From assembly GCA_021234155.1 (NCBI GenBank), contig JAJEKV010000003.1:25204874-25268873 (forward strand): a DNA stretch of 64,000 bases. The letters run 5' to 3'. This document shows, piece after piece, positions 10,532-20,434 of the stretch. The stretch is from Isoetes taiwanensis (Eukaryota > Streptophyta > Lycopodiopsida > Isoetales > Isoetaceae). Position 1 is the stretch's first letter. Each line of letters starts with the position of its first letter. The notes beneath the pieces are model-generated. The model saw nothing but the letters and a program-made list of their open reading frames with translations. It did not search any database and was not told the DNA's origin. The position numbers were made by a program, and so were the translations under genes.

Positions 10532-10888
10532 TCTCTTATTGGAGGATTGTGATTTGTCATGGACCAACCCCCTTGGGAGGCTTCGCCGAGCCGGCGTGAT
10601 GGCGTCTATTTTTGAGTTAATTGCTTCTTTTTATGTTGTGTCTTTTCGGGTCATCGCATCCAGCTATGGCGACTTTATTAAGTTACTTTTCTAACGTCTA
10701 ATGCATTCTGTTTGTTTTCTTTTCTCCTAAGTTTTCAGGTGATCATGCCTATTTATTTCTTTTGTCCGACTCTCCCATAGAGTTTTAGACGAATCGTCCG
10801 AATTGCGGCCTCCATCTCGTGCTTCCTCGACTTTTTCTTCAATGATATCGACTTTGACGGCCCGGGCCTTTCTTTGGGAGCCATCGGG

Positions 10889-10961
10889 CGAAAGTTTATC
10901 ATTAGGGTTTTCCTCGAAAACCCGAAAGAGGGGGGGTTTTCATCCCGATGATAAACTTTCG
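10889..10961. repeat. Inverted repeat around GAAAACCC palindrome
   Basis: Left arm CGAAAGTTTATCAT (10889-10902) has its exact complement at 10948-10961. A second nested pair, GGGTTTTC/GAAAACCC, lies between. A 73-bp fold-back; possibly a small fold-back element. Confidence 0.7.
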
Positions 10962-10962
10962 C

Positions 10963-12977
10963 ACATTGCCTCCTATTTGCCTTTCTTACTTTACGTCGTC
11001 TTAAGGGGCCTGGGTTGTTCCTATGGCAGGTTCCCTTTATGATTATTAGTGCGTAGTCATATCGAATTGGTGTGGTGGACTACCCTACGCTCCACCTTAG
11101 ATATTTTTTAAAAATGTTGTACACTGCTGTAATGAAAGATATGCCTATCTATGGCCGGTTTTCCCCCTCTAGACGAGTCGCTCACCAAAATAAGTAGTTA
11201 TGGCAACCTTTCTTGATTTCAAAAATTAGATACATTACATAGATACGAAAAAGTAAAACCCAAATTAAAAAATGTAAAATAATTTTGGGTGCTCCGTCCT
11301 TTGCTCTGCTTCAAAATCCATACTCTTGTCAAAAATAAGAAAATGCAAAAGCACTAAATTGAAATAGAAAGGAATGATAGCTATCGCCACAGCATCTTAG
11401 AGTATCTTAGATGATGCAACACAATGGTGCCATGTATGTTGCGACTATAACCTTTTGTTGCCAACATAGCCATCTGCAAAGACATGCTGACATGAAAGAA
11501 AAGCGTGAATTAATGGTTGCATGCTTTACTAAGTTGAGTACTTGTAGCTTTAGAAAATACCCTCTCCAAGTACAAAAAAAAAAGGAAATTTAGTAAACGT
11601 ATTTGATTGTGTGACCATATCCACCCAAAAACATATAGATAGAAGAAAGAACCAATCCCTTAATCTTGAAAATTCATTTGCAAAGCACCCAATGTGATAC
11701 AAAAGAATCCTTGTAGACGACATACTAAATACCAAGTCCTTCGGGCTTTATCAAGCTATGCTTTATTATGGGCTTTGTTGTTTCTTCAATATCCTAAACC
11801 CATCTCAAATGCAAGAGATAAAATTGCACCATTCAAAGGAGGCATAACAACATCGTTGAACTTACATGTATGGACATGATATTATCCTTCAACTGGACAA
11901 CTTGCCATTGAAGTAAACCATCTAGCAGAATGAATCCACCGTGGGAGATATTGAAGGGTTCAGTTTGTTAAGTCTGCTTCTGGATAGGTACTTCGTTATC
12001 CTTTCCTTCGGATGTTTTTTGCCAGCCATTATTTTACTTGATCTTGAATGTCTCCATCTGCAGAGCCATGTTATGGGAAACTTTATTTCTAGAGCGTAGT
12101 TGAGCACACTCTGAATACAAATCAACACCACAACCACCATACAGCCATAGGATCCCTCCTCTTTACTTCTAAAAAAATATACAACACGTTTTTAGAATAC
12201 TTCCAACAAAGTTCCTCATGCCTACCGGCCTTTTTGGACGTATAAGAATAATCAAATATCACGAGACACACTCGTATAATAATAATGGACTATAAAGTTA
12301 TAATGAAGATCTTTAAGCCTTCACTCCATTGTTCGCAAAACAACGACCCCAAGAAAATAAGAGTTCATCGACCTCAGAAAGACATCCACTCATTCTAACG
12401 ACAAGCCAACTCCATGAGACAAGTGCCTATAGGTCTATTCCATCTCCAGGTCAAACAAACGTGAGGATAAGTGCATCCATGTAAATCAATCTCAATCTGC
12501 AACCTGCAAAAACCACCACTGCAACATCCATTGGGAACGAGGCCCTTATCCCAGGCACGAGGACTAGCAGATCTCGGCATGGGGGCGAACACCCATGACA
12601 TATTTCTAGAGCCTAGTTAAGCACACTCTGAATACAAGTCAACACCACAACCACCATGCTAAAAAAAGAGGCAGAAAAAAAAGGTGCTCGTTCACTCAAG
12701 GAAAACCGATGAATCTTGAAATCTCAAAATTTTAGTTCCATCAGAGAGCAGGGTGATGACTCACTCAAGGAAAAATCGAGAGACCTCGAAAAGTCAAAAT
12801 AACAGCTCCATCAAGCAGAGAGCAAAGAATAGAGACTACAAATGTCCAAACCATCAAACCTCCATCGCAAAGATGAGAACTTAAAAGCCCATATCATGTG
12901 TCAAATGCCAAACCAAACTATGATGCGACCAACAAAACAAAACTACAACTCAAAATGAGAAAGAGGTCTAAAGTATA
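10963..12977. other. No recognised gene; dispersed short repeats
   Basis: No ORF here resembles a known protein. A ~55-bp stretch at about 12085-12141 recurs at about 12603-12658 (CACACTCTGAATACAA core). Two related ~55-bp blocks beginning TCACTCAAGGAAAA occur near 12690 and 12760. The sequence up to about 12977 is not recognisably part of the gypsy element that follows. Confidence 0.5.
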
Positions 12978-14097
12978 TAAAGTCCTCTCCCTCTGATTCC
13001 AGAGTTACTTGAGCGGCTACAAGGTGCACGATGCTTCACGAAAATTGATCTTCGAGGTGCCCATAATCTTATCCGCATCAGGGAAGGTGATGAGTGGAAG
13101 ATAGCCTTTCGAACTCGGTATGGTCGTTTTGAGTATAATGTCACGCCTTTCGGCCTTATCAATGCTCCAGCGGTCTTTTTGCACATGGCTAACGATGTTT
13201 TTTCGGGAGTTTTTGGATCTTTTTGTTATCGTCTTTCTAAAAGATATTCTGGTTTATTCGAAGACTTTGGAGGAGCATGAAGAACATGTCAGGAAGGTCC
13301 TTCAGAAGCTACGGTAACATGGACTTTATGCCAAGCTGGAGAAGTGTCAGTTTGAGCAGGGACAATGTCGAGTTTCTGGGCTATCATATCGCGTCTCAAG
13401 GTATTACCATGGATCTAGAGAAGGTCGGCACAATTCTTGATTGGGAAATACCTTCCTTGGTTAAAGATGTATAGTGCTTCTTGGGGTTTGCCAATTTTTA
13501 TCGCCGCTTCATCAAGGACTATTCGGAGATCGTCTTGCCTTTGACATGTCTCACCAGGAAGGATGTTCCTTTTAAATGGACAATTGAAGCAGAATCAGCA
13601 TTCATCACTCTGAAGCATGCTTTTATTGCAGCACATGTTCTTGCACACGCGGATCCTGCGCGTCCCTATATTCTCGAAGCTGATGCATCAGATTTTGCTC
13701 TTGGCAGCATCTTGTCACAAGAGGGATGACCATGAGCTGCACCCGATCGCCTATCATTCTCGAAAGTTCCAGGCTGCAGAAATCAACTATCCTATTTACG
13801 ATAAGGAACTTTTGGCGATTGTTGACTTTTTTTAGGAGTGGTTGACAATTTCTTGAAGGTTCTCCTCGTCAGGTGACTGTGTATGCGGACCATCGCAATC
13901 TGGAGCATTTTCAGTCTGCTCGAGTTCTTAATCGTCGTTCGGCTCGGTGGCATACACAGGTGCTATCTCGCTTTGATTTCATCATCAAGTTTCGGCCTGG
14001 CACGCTTCAAGGGAAACCAGATGCTCTTTTTCGCAGATCTTATTTCAAACCTAAGGCAGGGAGCCAGCATTTGATCAGCAATCACAGGTTATTCTAG
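12978..14097 (+). pseudogene. Chromovirus RT and RNase H remnant
   Basis: RT motifs in order: [31 protein letters not shown], a catalytic box that reads FLKDIL instead of the usual FLDDIL (first catalytic Asp lost), EFLGYHIASQGI and GFANFYRRFI. RNase H signs follow: LEADASDFALGSILSQ and NLEHF, then the connection region [13 protein letters not shown]. Frames change near 13200, 13320, 13470 and 13730, and in-frame stops occur (for example at about 13471 and 13833). These breaks and the missing Asp make the enzyme inactive. Confidence 0.85.
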
Positions 14098-14117
14098 GAC
14101 CTGAACGTTTACAGCTC

Positions 14118-15389
14118 ATGGCCATCACTTTGTTCGAGAGGTCTCATGATACATCCTTGTTGGAGTCTGTTCGAGCATCTCTTCCTTCTGATCCATTGGC
14201 GCAGGACATAATATCACAGCTTGGCTCAGCATCATCTTCCCGACAAATTAGGTTGGACTATGATCATTTTGAGGTTCGAGATGGACTTCTATTTCATGAT
14301 GGATTCCTATATATTCCGGATGGTGCCTCTCGACTTCAAGTTCTGCAGTCCTATCATGATTCATCTCTCGCCGGCCATTTTGGCATTACCAAGACTCTAG
14401 AACTTATTGCTCGAGATTATTGGTGGTCAGGTCTCCGCCGCACTGTTGAGACTTTTGTACGCTCATGTGATATTTGTTATCGTGCAAAAGCACCCAAGCA
14501 CTGCCCACATGGCCTGCTTCAGTCTTTACCAGTTCCAGCCAGTCCTTGGAAGAGTCTTTCGGTGGATTTTATTGTCGAGCTTCCATCCTCCCAGGGCCAT
14601 GACGCCATCCTTGTTGTTGTTGACCGTTTTTCCAAGATGGCACATTTCATTCCTTGCAGCATTTCTATCTCCAGTGAAGCCACAGCGGTTCTCTTACTTC
14701 GAGAGGTGGTTCGACTCTATGGCTTACCAGATAACATTGTTAGTGACCGTGGCCCTCAGTTTGTTGCCAGCTTTTGGGAGCATCTATTGCAACTCTTGCA
14801 TGTGGAACGCTCGCTCTCTTTCGGATATCACCCAGATACCAATGGGCAGGTGGAGCTCATTAATCAAACACTTGAGCAGTATTTGCGATGCTTCGTCAAT
14901 TCTCAGCAAGATGACTGGGTTGATTGGCTACCACTGGCAGAATTTGCTTACAATAATTCTGTCCATGCCTCCACAGGCCAAACTCCGTTCTTTATTAATT
15001 TCGGCATGCATCCCTGGTGGCCTTTCATTGCTCCTGGATATGACTCGATCAATCCCAGTGCCGAGGACAGGCTCAAGAAGCTCCGCATGCTCCAGAATGA
15101 TCTTCAATACCATCTTCTCCAGGCCCAAGCACGTTATCATTATCATGCAGATCAGCACCGTCAAGACGCTCCTCATTTTGCAGTTGGTGATCTTGTTTGG
15201 CTCTTACGGGATTTGCCGACAGCTCGCCCTTGTAACAAGCTCGACTACCGGTGCTTAGGTCCCTATCGGATCATTGAACGAGTTGATGATGCTGCATTTC
15301 ATCTTGAGTTTCCGCCATCAGTTTGGCTTCATCCAGTGTTCCATGTGTCTTTATTGGAACCCTATATGGCGGATCCATTTCCGGATTGA
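14118..15389 (+). CDS. Chromovirus integrase region, intact ORF
   Basis: A 423-residue open stretch corresponds to the integrase part of pol, which joins element cDNA to the host chromosome. The zinc-binding HHCC motif is visible (HDSSLAGHFG, then SCDICYRAK at residues about 75-120). The catalytic triad is present: D in SVDFIVELP, D in VSDRGPQF, E in NGQVELINQTLEQY. The GPY/F-type region follows (CLGPYRIIERVDDAAFHLEF), then HPVFHVSLLEPY. In a working element this would be released from a polyprotein, so the ATG at 14118 is only the start of the surviving frame. A TGA ends it just before the chromodomain. Confidence 0.85.
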   Translation: MAITLFERSHDTSLLESVRASLPSDPLAQDIISQLGSASSSRQIRLDYDHFEVRDGLLFHDGFLYIPDGASRLQVLQSYHDSSLAGHFGITKTLELIARDYWWSGLRRTVETFVRSCDICYRAKAPKHCPHGLLQSLPVPASPWKSLSVDFIVELPSSQGHDAILVVVDRFSKMAHFIPCSISISSEATAVLLLREVVRLYGLPDNIVSDRGPQFVASFWEHLLQLLHVERSLSFGYHPDTNGQVELINQTLEQYLRCFVNSQQDDWVDWLPLAEFAYNNSVHASTGQTPFFINFGMHPWWPFIAPGYDSINPSAEDRLKKLRMLQNDLQYHLLQAQARYHYHADQHRQDAPHFAVGDLVWLLRDLPTARPCNKLDYRCLGPYRIIERVDDAAFHLEFPPSVWLHPVFHVSLLEPYMADPFPD

Positions 15390-15663
15390 GTACCTCCACC
15401 TCCACCACCAGTCGAGATTGATGATCATGAGGAGTTCGAGGTTCGAGAGATTCTAGACTCCAAGTTTCTTCGTCGACGATTGTATTACTTTGTCGATTGA
15501 GAAGGTTACTCGCCAAGTGATAGAACCTGGGAGCCTGCCGAGAATCTAACTAATGCGCCTGACAAAATTGCAGAGTTTCACCGACATTACCCAAACAAGC
15601 CAAGTTTGAGTACTCCAGCCCCAGCTCCAAGGACTCGTCGCCATCGTAGGAGGGGGATGGTGT
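15390..15663 (+). pseudogene. Chromodomain tail of the integrase
   Basis: Same frame as the integrase, just past its TGA. A proline run leads into EEFEVREILDSKF, then a YYFVD-stop-EGY segment and TWEPAENL, the fingerprint of a chromodomain, which in family members reads histone H3 lysine-9 methylation. The stop falls where chromodomains have the conserved Trp of the W-EGY motif, so TGG to TGA is the simplest explanation. A basic tail TRRHRRRGMV ends at the start of the LTR. Confidence 0.85.
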
Positions 15664-15823
15664 GACGACCATACGGATATTCGTATCATACGAACATTAT
15701 ACTCGTATGTACAAAAGATGGTCGTCACACGGACGTCGTCGTAGGAGGGGGTGGTGTGACCACCATACAAATATTCGTATCATACGAACATTATACTCGT
15801 ATGTACAAAAGATGGTCGTCACA
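15661..15823. repeat. Two 69-bp fold-back units at LTR start
   Basis: Unit 1 (15661-15729) opens TGTGACGACCAT and closes with its exact complement ATGGTCGTCACA. Unit 2 (15755-15823) is the same with one arm base changed (TGTGACCACCAT). Each holds an inner palindrome TTCGTATCATACGAA. The spacing is 94 bp. Confidence 0.85.
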
Positions 15824-15834
15824 CGGATGCAAAA

Positions 15835-15925
15835 AGGTAGTTGCACAAGACAAGGTTTGAACTCGCAACCTTTCAATTGCGCGTCACACCCCCTTGCCAA
15901 ATGCGCTACTAATATTTGTTAAAGA
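15835..15925 (-). repeat. tRNA-like (SINE head) sequence inside LTR
   Basis: On the minus strand an A-box-like TAGCGCATTTGGCAAGG is followed about 35 bases later by a B-box-like GAGTTCAAACC. This is the internal pol III promoter plan of tRNA-derived SINEs. No cloverleaf or body was confirmed. Confidence 0.45.
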
Positions 15926-16053
15926 CATTTTCTCACGTCTTCCTCTTATGTGGGAGTATCTCCAGGAGGTTCTAGAATATTCTAGTACCTAAACGCATGC
16001 GCGATACTTGGCGCGATCTCATCCATTGGAGTGGCACGATCCTAACCGTTGGC

Positions 16054-16067
16054 CTATATATATATAA
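16054..16067 (+). promoter_or_regulatory. TATA box of chromovirus LTR
   Basis: CTATATATATATAAGG lies mid-LTR, where the U3 promoter is expected. Confidence 0.6.
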
Positions 16068-16276
16068 GGAGGCACCTTCTTCTTGTCGAACCATTCCGGT
16101 TCAACGCCAGTCTTGAGCCTTCTAAGCATCTGTCTCGTGTTCCTGCTTGCCTTCGGGCCATTGTACTCTTGATTCCTGTTCATATATCAGATTCTTTGAC
16201 GATCTTGGCATATTTCTTCCGTATTTCTCGCGTATTTTTTGCGTATTTTTTGCGTTCTCGCGTAGGTTCATGACAT

Positions 16277-17785
16277 AGTCTAGAAGAATTACATATGATT
16301 TCTATGAAGGTGAGCTATAGCTAGTCACAGTAATTTTTTTTTTTAATTACGTAAGAGGACAAAACTCAACGATAACTACTACCTTTAACAATACCATACA
16401 AACTATTCTGAGGTACGTAAGGCACCCAAATGGTCCAAGGGAAAAAGGAAACCGACTAGGGAAAATAAATATAAGGCAAGGACAAAATTGAACCAAAGAG
16501 CCCAACAACTCAAAGTGTCTTGCTAAAAAATCCACAAGGGCTTAAATATCCATATGCTAAGTGAAGATTGTACCATCAAGCTTAAGGGAACCACATGCTA
16601 AGTGAAAATTATATCATTTTAGCTACTAATAAACACTCACAATATGCAGATAGCATGCTCAATAACAACATACTCAATAGGGAAAATAAAGATAAGGCAA
16701 GGACAAAATTGAACCAAAGAGCCCAACAACTTAAAGTGAAGTGTCTTGCTACTTAAAAATCCACGAGGGCTTAAATATCCATATGCTAAGTGAAGATTGT
16801 GCCATCAGGCTTAAGGGAAGCACATGCTAAGTGAAAATTGTACCATTGTAGATACTAATAAACACTCGCAAGATGCAGACAACATGCTCAATAACAACAT
16901 ACTCAATATGAATGCATACTTGCTACTCAAGACCGTATCCAGAAATGGACAAGAGAGGACAAAATTGCTTAAAAGAGCTACTAATACCTACTGAACACTC
17001 GTGACACTCCAAGCAAAATTATGCCATAATAACTCCTGAACACTCATGAGATGTAGACCACACACTCTAACACAAATCAGATGTAATATCCATAATGCAC
17101 ACTTCTAACTCCCACCCTTGCAAAACTCCCACTCTTGCAAAAGGCTAAAACTTAATGACATCTGGACAATCAAAAGTAAAAAACAAAGAAATACTACTAC
17201 CTGTCAAAGTTACTAGGTGACAAAAAAGCAAAATCTAATGCACTATAAAAATACAAGATAATACAGACTTAGACAAGGATGTCTGACGTGATGTGGCTTA
17301 AACTTGTTCAACCATTTCAAGAGTTATCTATATGGTCAGCATCAACAAAGACAAAAATCAATGTCACATATATGTATCCATCTGTTATCTATCTAGGCAT
17401 CATTAACAAAGACGAGAAGGTAAGCACACATTATAAAATCAATGTCGCATGCATGTATCCATCTGTTCATGGGCAAATGTCTGTTCATAACACATTATAA
17501 ACTGCCATGGGCTATTAGTTTACGAGCATAGTTCTGCAGTGTACTATATCTCTTGGGGTTTACGGGGCTCAGCTCATGGCTCTGATAATCCAGCATCATA
17601 CATATACATCTAATTGTTGAATCAAGAGGAGACAATACGAAGGCAGCTATGCAAGAAAAACAAGATAACAACAACTGCATTTCCACTGGCCAAAATGCTT
17701 TGCACAACGTTCTGAAGCTCAATACAAGTTGGGATGCAATTCGCAAATGGTAAACGATCAAAGACAAACCGAAAAGCCTAGCAGA
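16277..17785. other. No recognised gene; tandem repeats
   Basis: AT-rich. A ~221-bp unit starting near 16457 is repeated from 16678 to about 16913 (both contain CTTAAATATCCATATGCTAA). A shorter repeat (ATGTATCCATCTGTT core) occurs near 17366 and 17450. No coding region seen. Confidence 0.6.
16457..16913. repeat. Tandem duplication of ~221-bp unit
   Basis: Both units run from GGGAAAATAAA through CTTAAATATCC and AATAACAACATACTCAATA. The second unit has small insertions. Confidence 0.8.
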
Positions 17786-18428
17786 TTTAGACAGGCGACT
17801 TCAGTTGGCCCAGGATTTTTGGCATCGAGGTCATCACCTATTGCAGATATATTGTCATCTTGCAAATCGCAACTGCCAAGAAATGGTTCACTTGAGCAGT
17901 TGATCCAGCCATCAATAGCAGCCAACATAAGGGCCCGTGATCGGGTGGATCTGGAAATAAGTCGATTCTTGCCCTCTTTGGGTCTGGTTCTAATTGGCTC
18001 ATACAGTAACCAAAGACAGCATGAAATTTTCTCTTTCTGGAATCCATATGCTCTCTGCTGTAGCATGAGCACCCAAAAGCTTCAAATTTGTAGTGGACAG
18101 ATAGGGCTTCCATAAATGGACGTATCTTCCCATTGGATTCATATATTTATGCCAGATCAGATTGAAATCGAGCTTTATGATTGAAATCGATCTGGTATAG
18201 TGAAACCCATGTACGAATGACACCCAACATAATAAGAATTATGTACAGAATATACAAAGCTAGACAGGCAGCCAAGGCCAAACCGTGATTATTACAGCAG
18301 TCTGTTGCACCATTATCATTGGGAAGACAGACGAGTTCATCTCTGGCACGTGGCAGGGCTGGAATTTTTCCATTTATTTGGAATTGTAAATGCAATAGGA
18401 GCATACGTGTCAGTGCCAGAGCTGCGCT
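17786..18428 (-). pseudogene. Unidentified gene fragment, copy A
   Basis: This ~640-bp stretch is related to 42499-43396 (copy B). Minus-strand reading shows two protein-like blocks. One has a Cys-rich start and a membrane segment (LYILYIILIMLGVIRTWVSL). The other is polar, with FEAFGCSCYSREHMDS and EPDPKRARIDLFP, followed by DGWINCSSE and DLQDDN. Frames differ between blocks, so introns or frameshifts separate them. No family recognised. Confidence 0.45.
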
Positions 18429-18603
18429 CAGGGCATTTAGAACTCTCCTACTACTAACGCATTCGTGACAGCATCTTTGGCCTCAATGATCTGTAGTAGT
18501 CGATGGAGACGAGTCAATTGCGCGGTAAGCCTTTTAATGTTAGTTGAAAGAGTGTTTATGTCCTTAGGCATTTTGTCTAATTCTTGGGAATTTATGTCCT
18601 TAA

Positions 18604-20400
18604 GCAAAAACAAATGATATTCCAGAAAAGGGGACTGTTGATGCTGGGCCACCCAATCAAGCAGCTACCTCAACATTTCCAAACAGATTGGGATCCAATC
18701 AACATGCAGCAATGGACACGAATAGGCCAGATCATAATACTCATTGGCATCAAAATGGATGGAACAAAGTCAATGGCAGTACAAAAAGAATCCAAAAACA
18801 TAGAGATGCTAGGACTTTAGCACAGCAAAAATCTGATCTCAGTTACAGCTCTCAGATATCTACCATAACATCATCTTCAGACAAGCAAATGAAGATTAAG
18901 GTTCTAAACAAAGGGATCCTCATCAAGGAAGATCGACCTTCAGGTTGTCAGGATAAACCTATTTTGGCAACAAAACAGACTTCTGAGATGGCTGAGATGG
19001 CTAAAATAAATAAAGTAAACATTGAGCATAACAGGTATATGCTAAAAGGGAAAGGTAAAGCCTCACTTTTGCCTCCAAAAGTTGACTTGCATAAGACTCT
19101 TTCAAACATCATGAAGGACTCCAGGCAAACTATCAGTCAACAACGACTATCCAGCAAAGGATCTGCGGATATCCAAGTTGGAAACAAAAATACAGCTTCT
19201 CCTAATATGACAATTACTTAGAGAAGCAAATCTATCTCACAAGGTTTGAATGGGGTTTCATTACTTAATGAAAAAGGTATAGATCACAAAGAAAAGGACA
19301 AAGAAAAGGGCAAGCAGATTACATCATCATCAACTGAGATTTCTCCATCTCCAGTCAAGGTTCCACAACACCAAAATACTTTGGATCACCAAGAAATTGA
19401 ACCTGCTGAAGAATATGAGGAGCTACTCGATACACTAAAAGTATCAAATTCCTTTGCCATTCTTGCAGATATGCCAGATGATCCTGGTGCTGATAAAATT
19501 GCAGATGAAACCTGTATTGGTCCCATTGAGCCAACCTCTCTTCACTCTCAACTTGAAAACACACCTACATATACATCCATCACACAACCCATCCAAAATA
19601 TTGCATTACCATTTGAAACTGCACTTGATCCCCTCTTCTTACATGTTGACCTCTCTGAAACTATTGAATCATCCTTGCCCCCTACTAAAAATGCAGCCAT
19701 TTCCCCAAAGATAGCTCAGCAATTGCAGGAATTAATGACAGCCACTGAGGTATTGCCAGATCCTTCTAAACAGATGTCAGTGGCCACAAAGGATAGGGAT
19801 GAACAGATCAGAAATATCTCAAAGGGTTGGGAACACAATTTGCTGCACACAGATCATGAGCACATAGTAGCAACAGCAACAGCATGTGATCAGCACCAAT
19901 CAGAGGAAACAACAGGAAATAATGCAAACTCCTCCCTACATCAACTGAGACCTTCAGAGTCATCATACTTGGAACAAGCTACTACCAGGCAAGATCTTTC
20001 CATTCTAAAAGTTGCAGATAATTTGTTACTTAATAATAATGTAATTACCCCCACAAACTTCACTGATTCTTCCTTAGCTGAGACTGTAGTCCATGAATGT
20101 TGCAAATCCAAATTTTGGCAGTGCTCTCACTCTGACATAATAGCTAAAGAAAACAACTTTGCAGAACCTCACTCTGACAAAGAAAATGCCCCTGACCTCC
20201 AAATTTCAAACACTGATAACTTATGGGATGGAGATATTTATTTGCTTGCTCATCAAGACAGTCCTATTGTTGACCACCCAACAAACCAATCCTCCAACAG
20301 AAATAGAAAGAAAAAGGGGCAAAACATTCTTGGCCAAATCCAAAACACATCTGCAGCCAATACTCGACAAAAAACCAAAAAGGCTAGCAAATTCCACTAG
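18604..20400 (+). pseudogene. LINE ORF1 (5'-truncated, one stop)
   Basis: One frame is open from 18604 to TAG at 20400 except for a single TAG at 19219-19221. ORF1 of plant L1 elements encodes an RNA-binding protein of the retrotransposition particle. Here the N-terminal RNA-recognition region and zinc knuckle are missing. What remains is a polar, Lys/Gln/Ser-rich N-terminal part and an acidic middle (PAEEYEELLDTLKVSNSFAI) with a basic end (NRNRKKKGQNILGQ). ORF2 follows after 34 bp. Identification rests mainly on position. Confidence 0.65.
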
Positions 20401-20434
20401 CCATCTTCTATATTGCTTTATTCTTAAATTCTCC

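Larger units (their letters stand above)
12978..16276 (+). mobile_element. 5'-truncated Ty3/gypsy chromovirus
   Basis: The element begins abruptly inside the RT palm ([20 protein letters not shown]) and continues through RNase H, integrase, a chromodomain and a probable 3' LTR. Gag, protease and the 5' LTR are absent. The chromodomain at the integrase C-terminus defines the chromovirus branch, which targets heterochromatin. Several stops show it is dead. Confidence 0.85.
15661..16276 (+). repeat. Probable chromovirus 3' LTR
   Basis: A purine tract (AGGAGGGGGATGG) precedes TGTGAC at 15661. The sequence then holds a TATA box at 16054 and a pyrimidine-rich leader, and plausibly ends in CA near 16276. 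No second LTR is available for comparison, so the right limit is approximate. A 94-bp segment covering the purine tract and LTR start is tandemly duplicated (second TGTGAC at 15755). Confidence 0.6.

Noticed and set aside
14407-15258. 283-codon ORF overlapping the chromovirus integrase
   Set aside because: Shadow frame of the integrase, which has clear HHCC and DDE motifs in the other frame.
20159-20434. N-terminal extension of the LINE ORF2 frame (92 extra codons)
   Set aside because: It overlaps ORF1 and reads as unrelated sequence; the endonuclease domain begins at MKILSWNLRG (20435).
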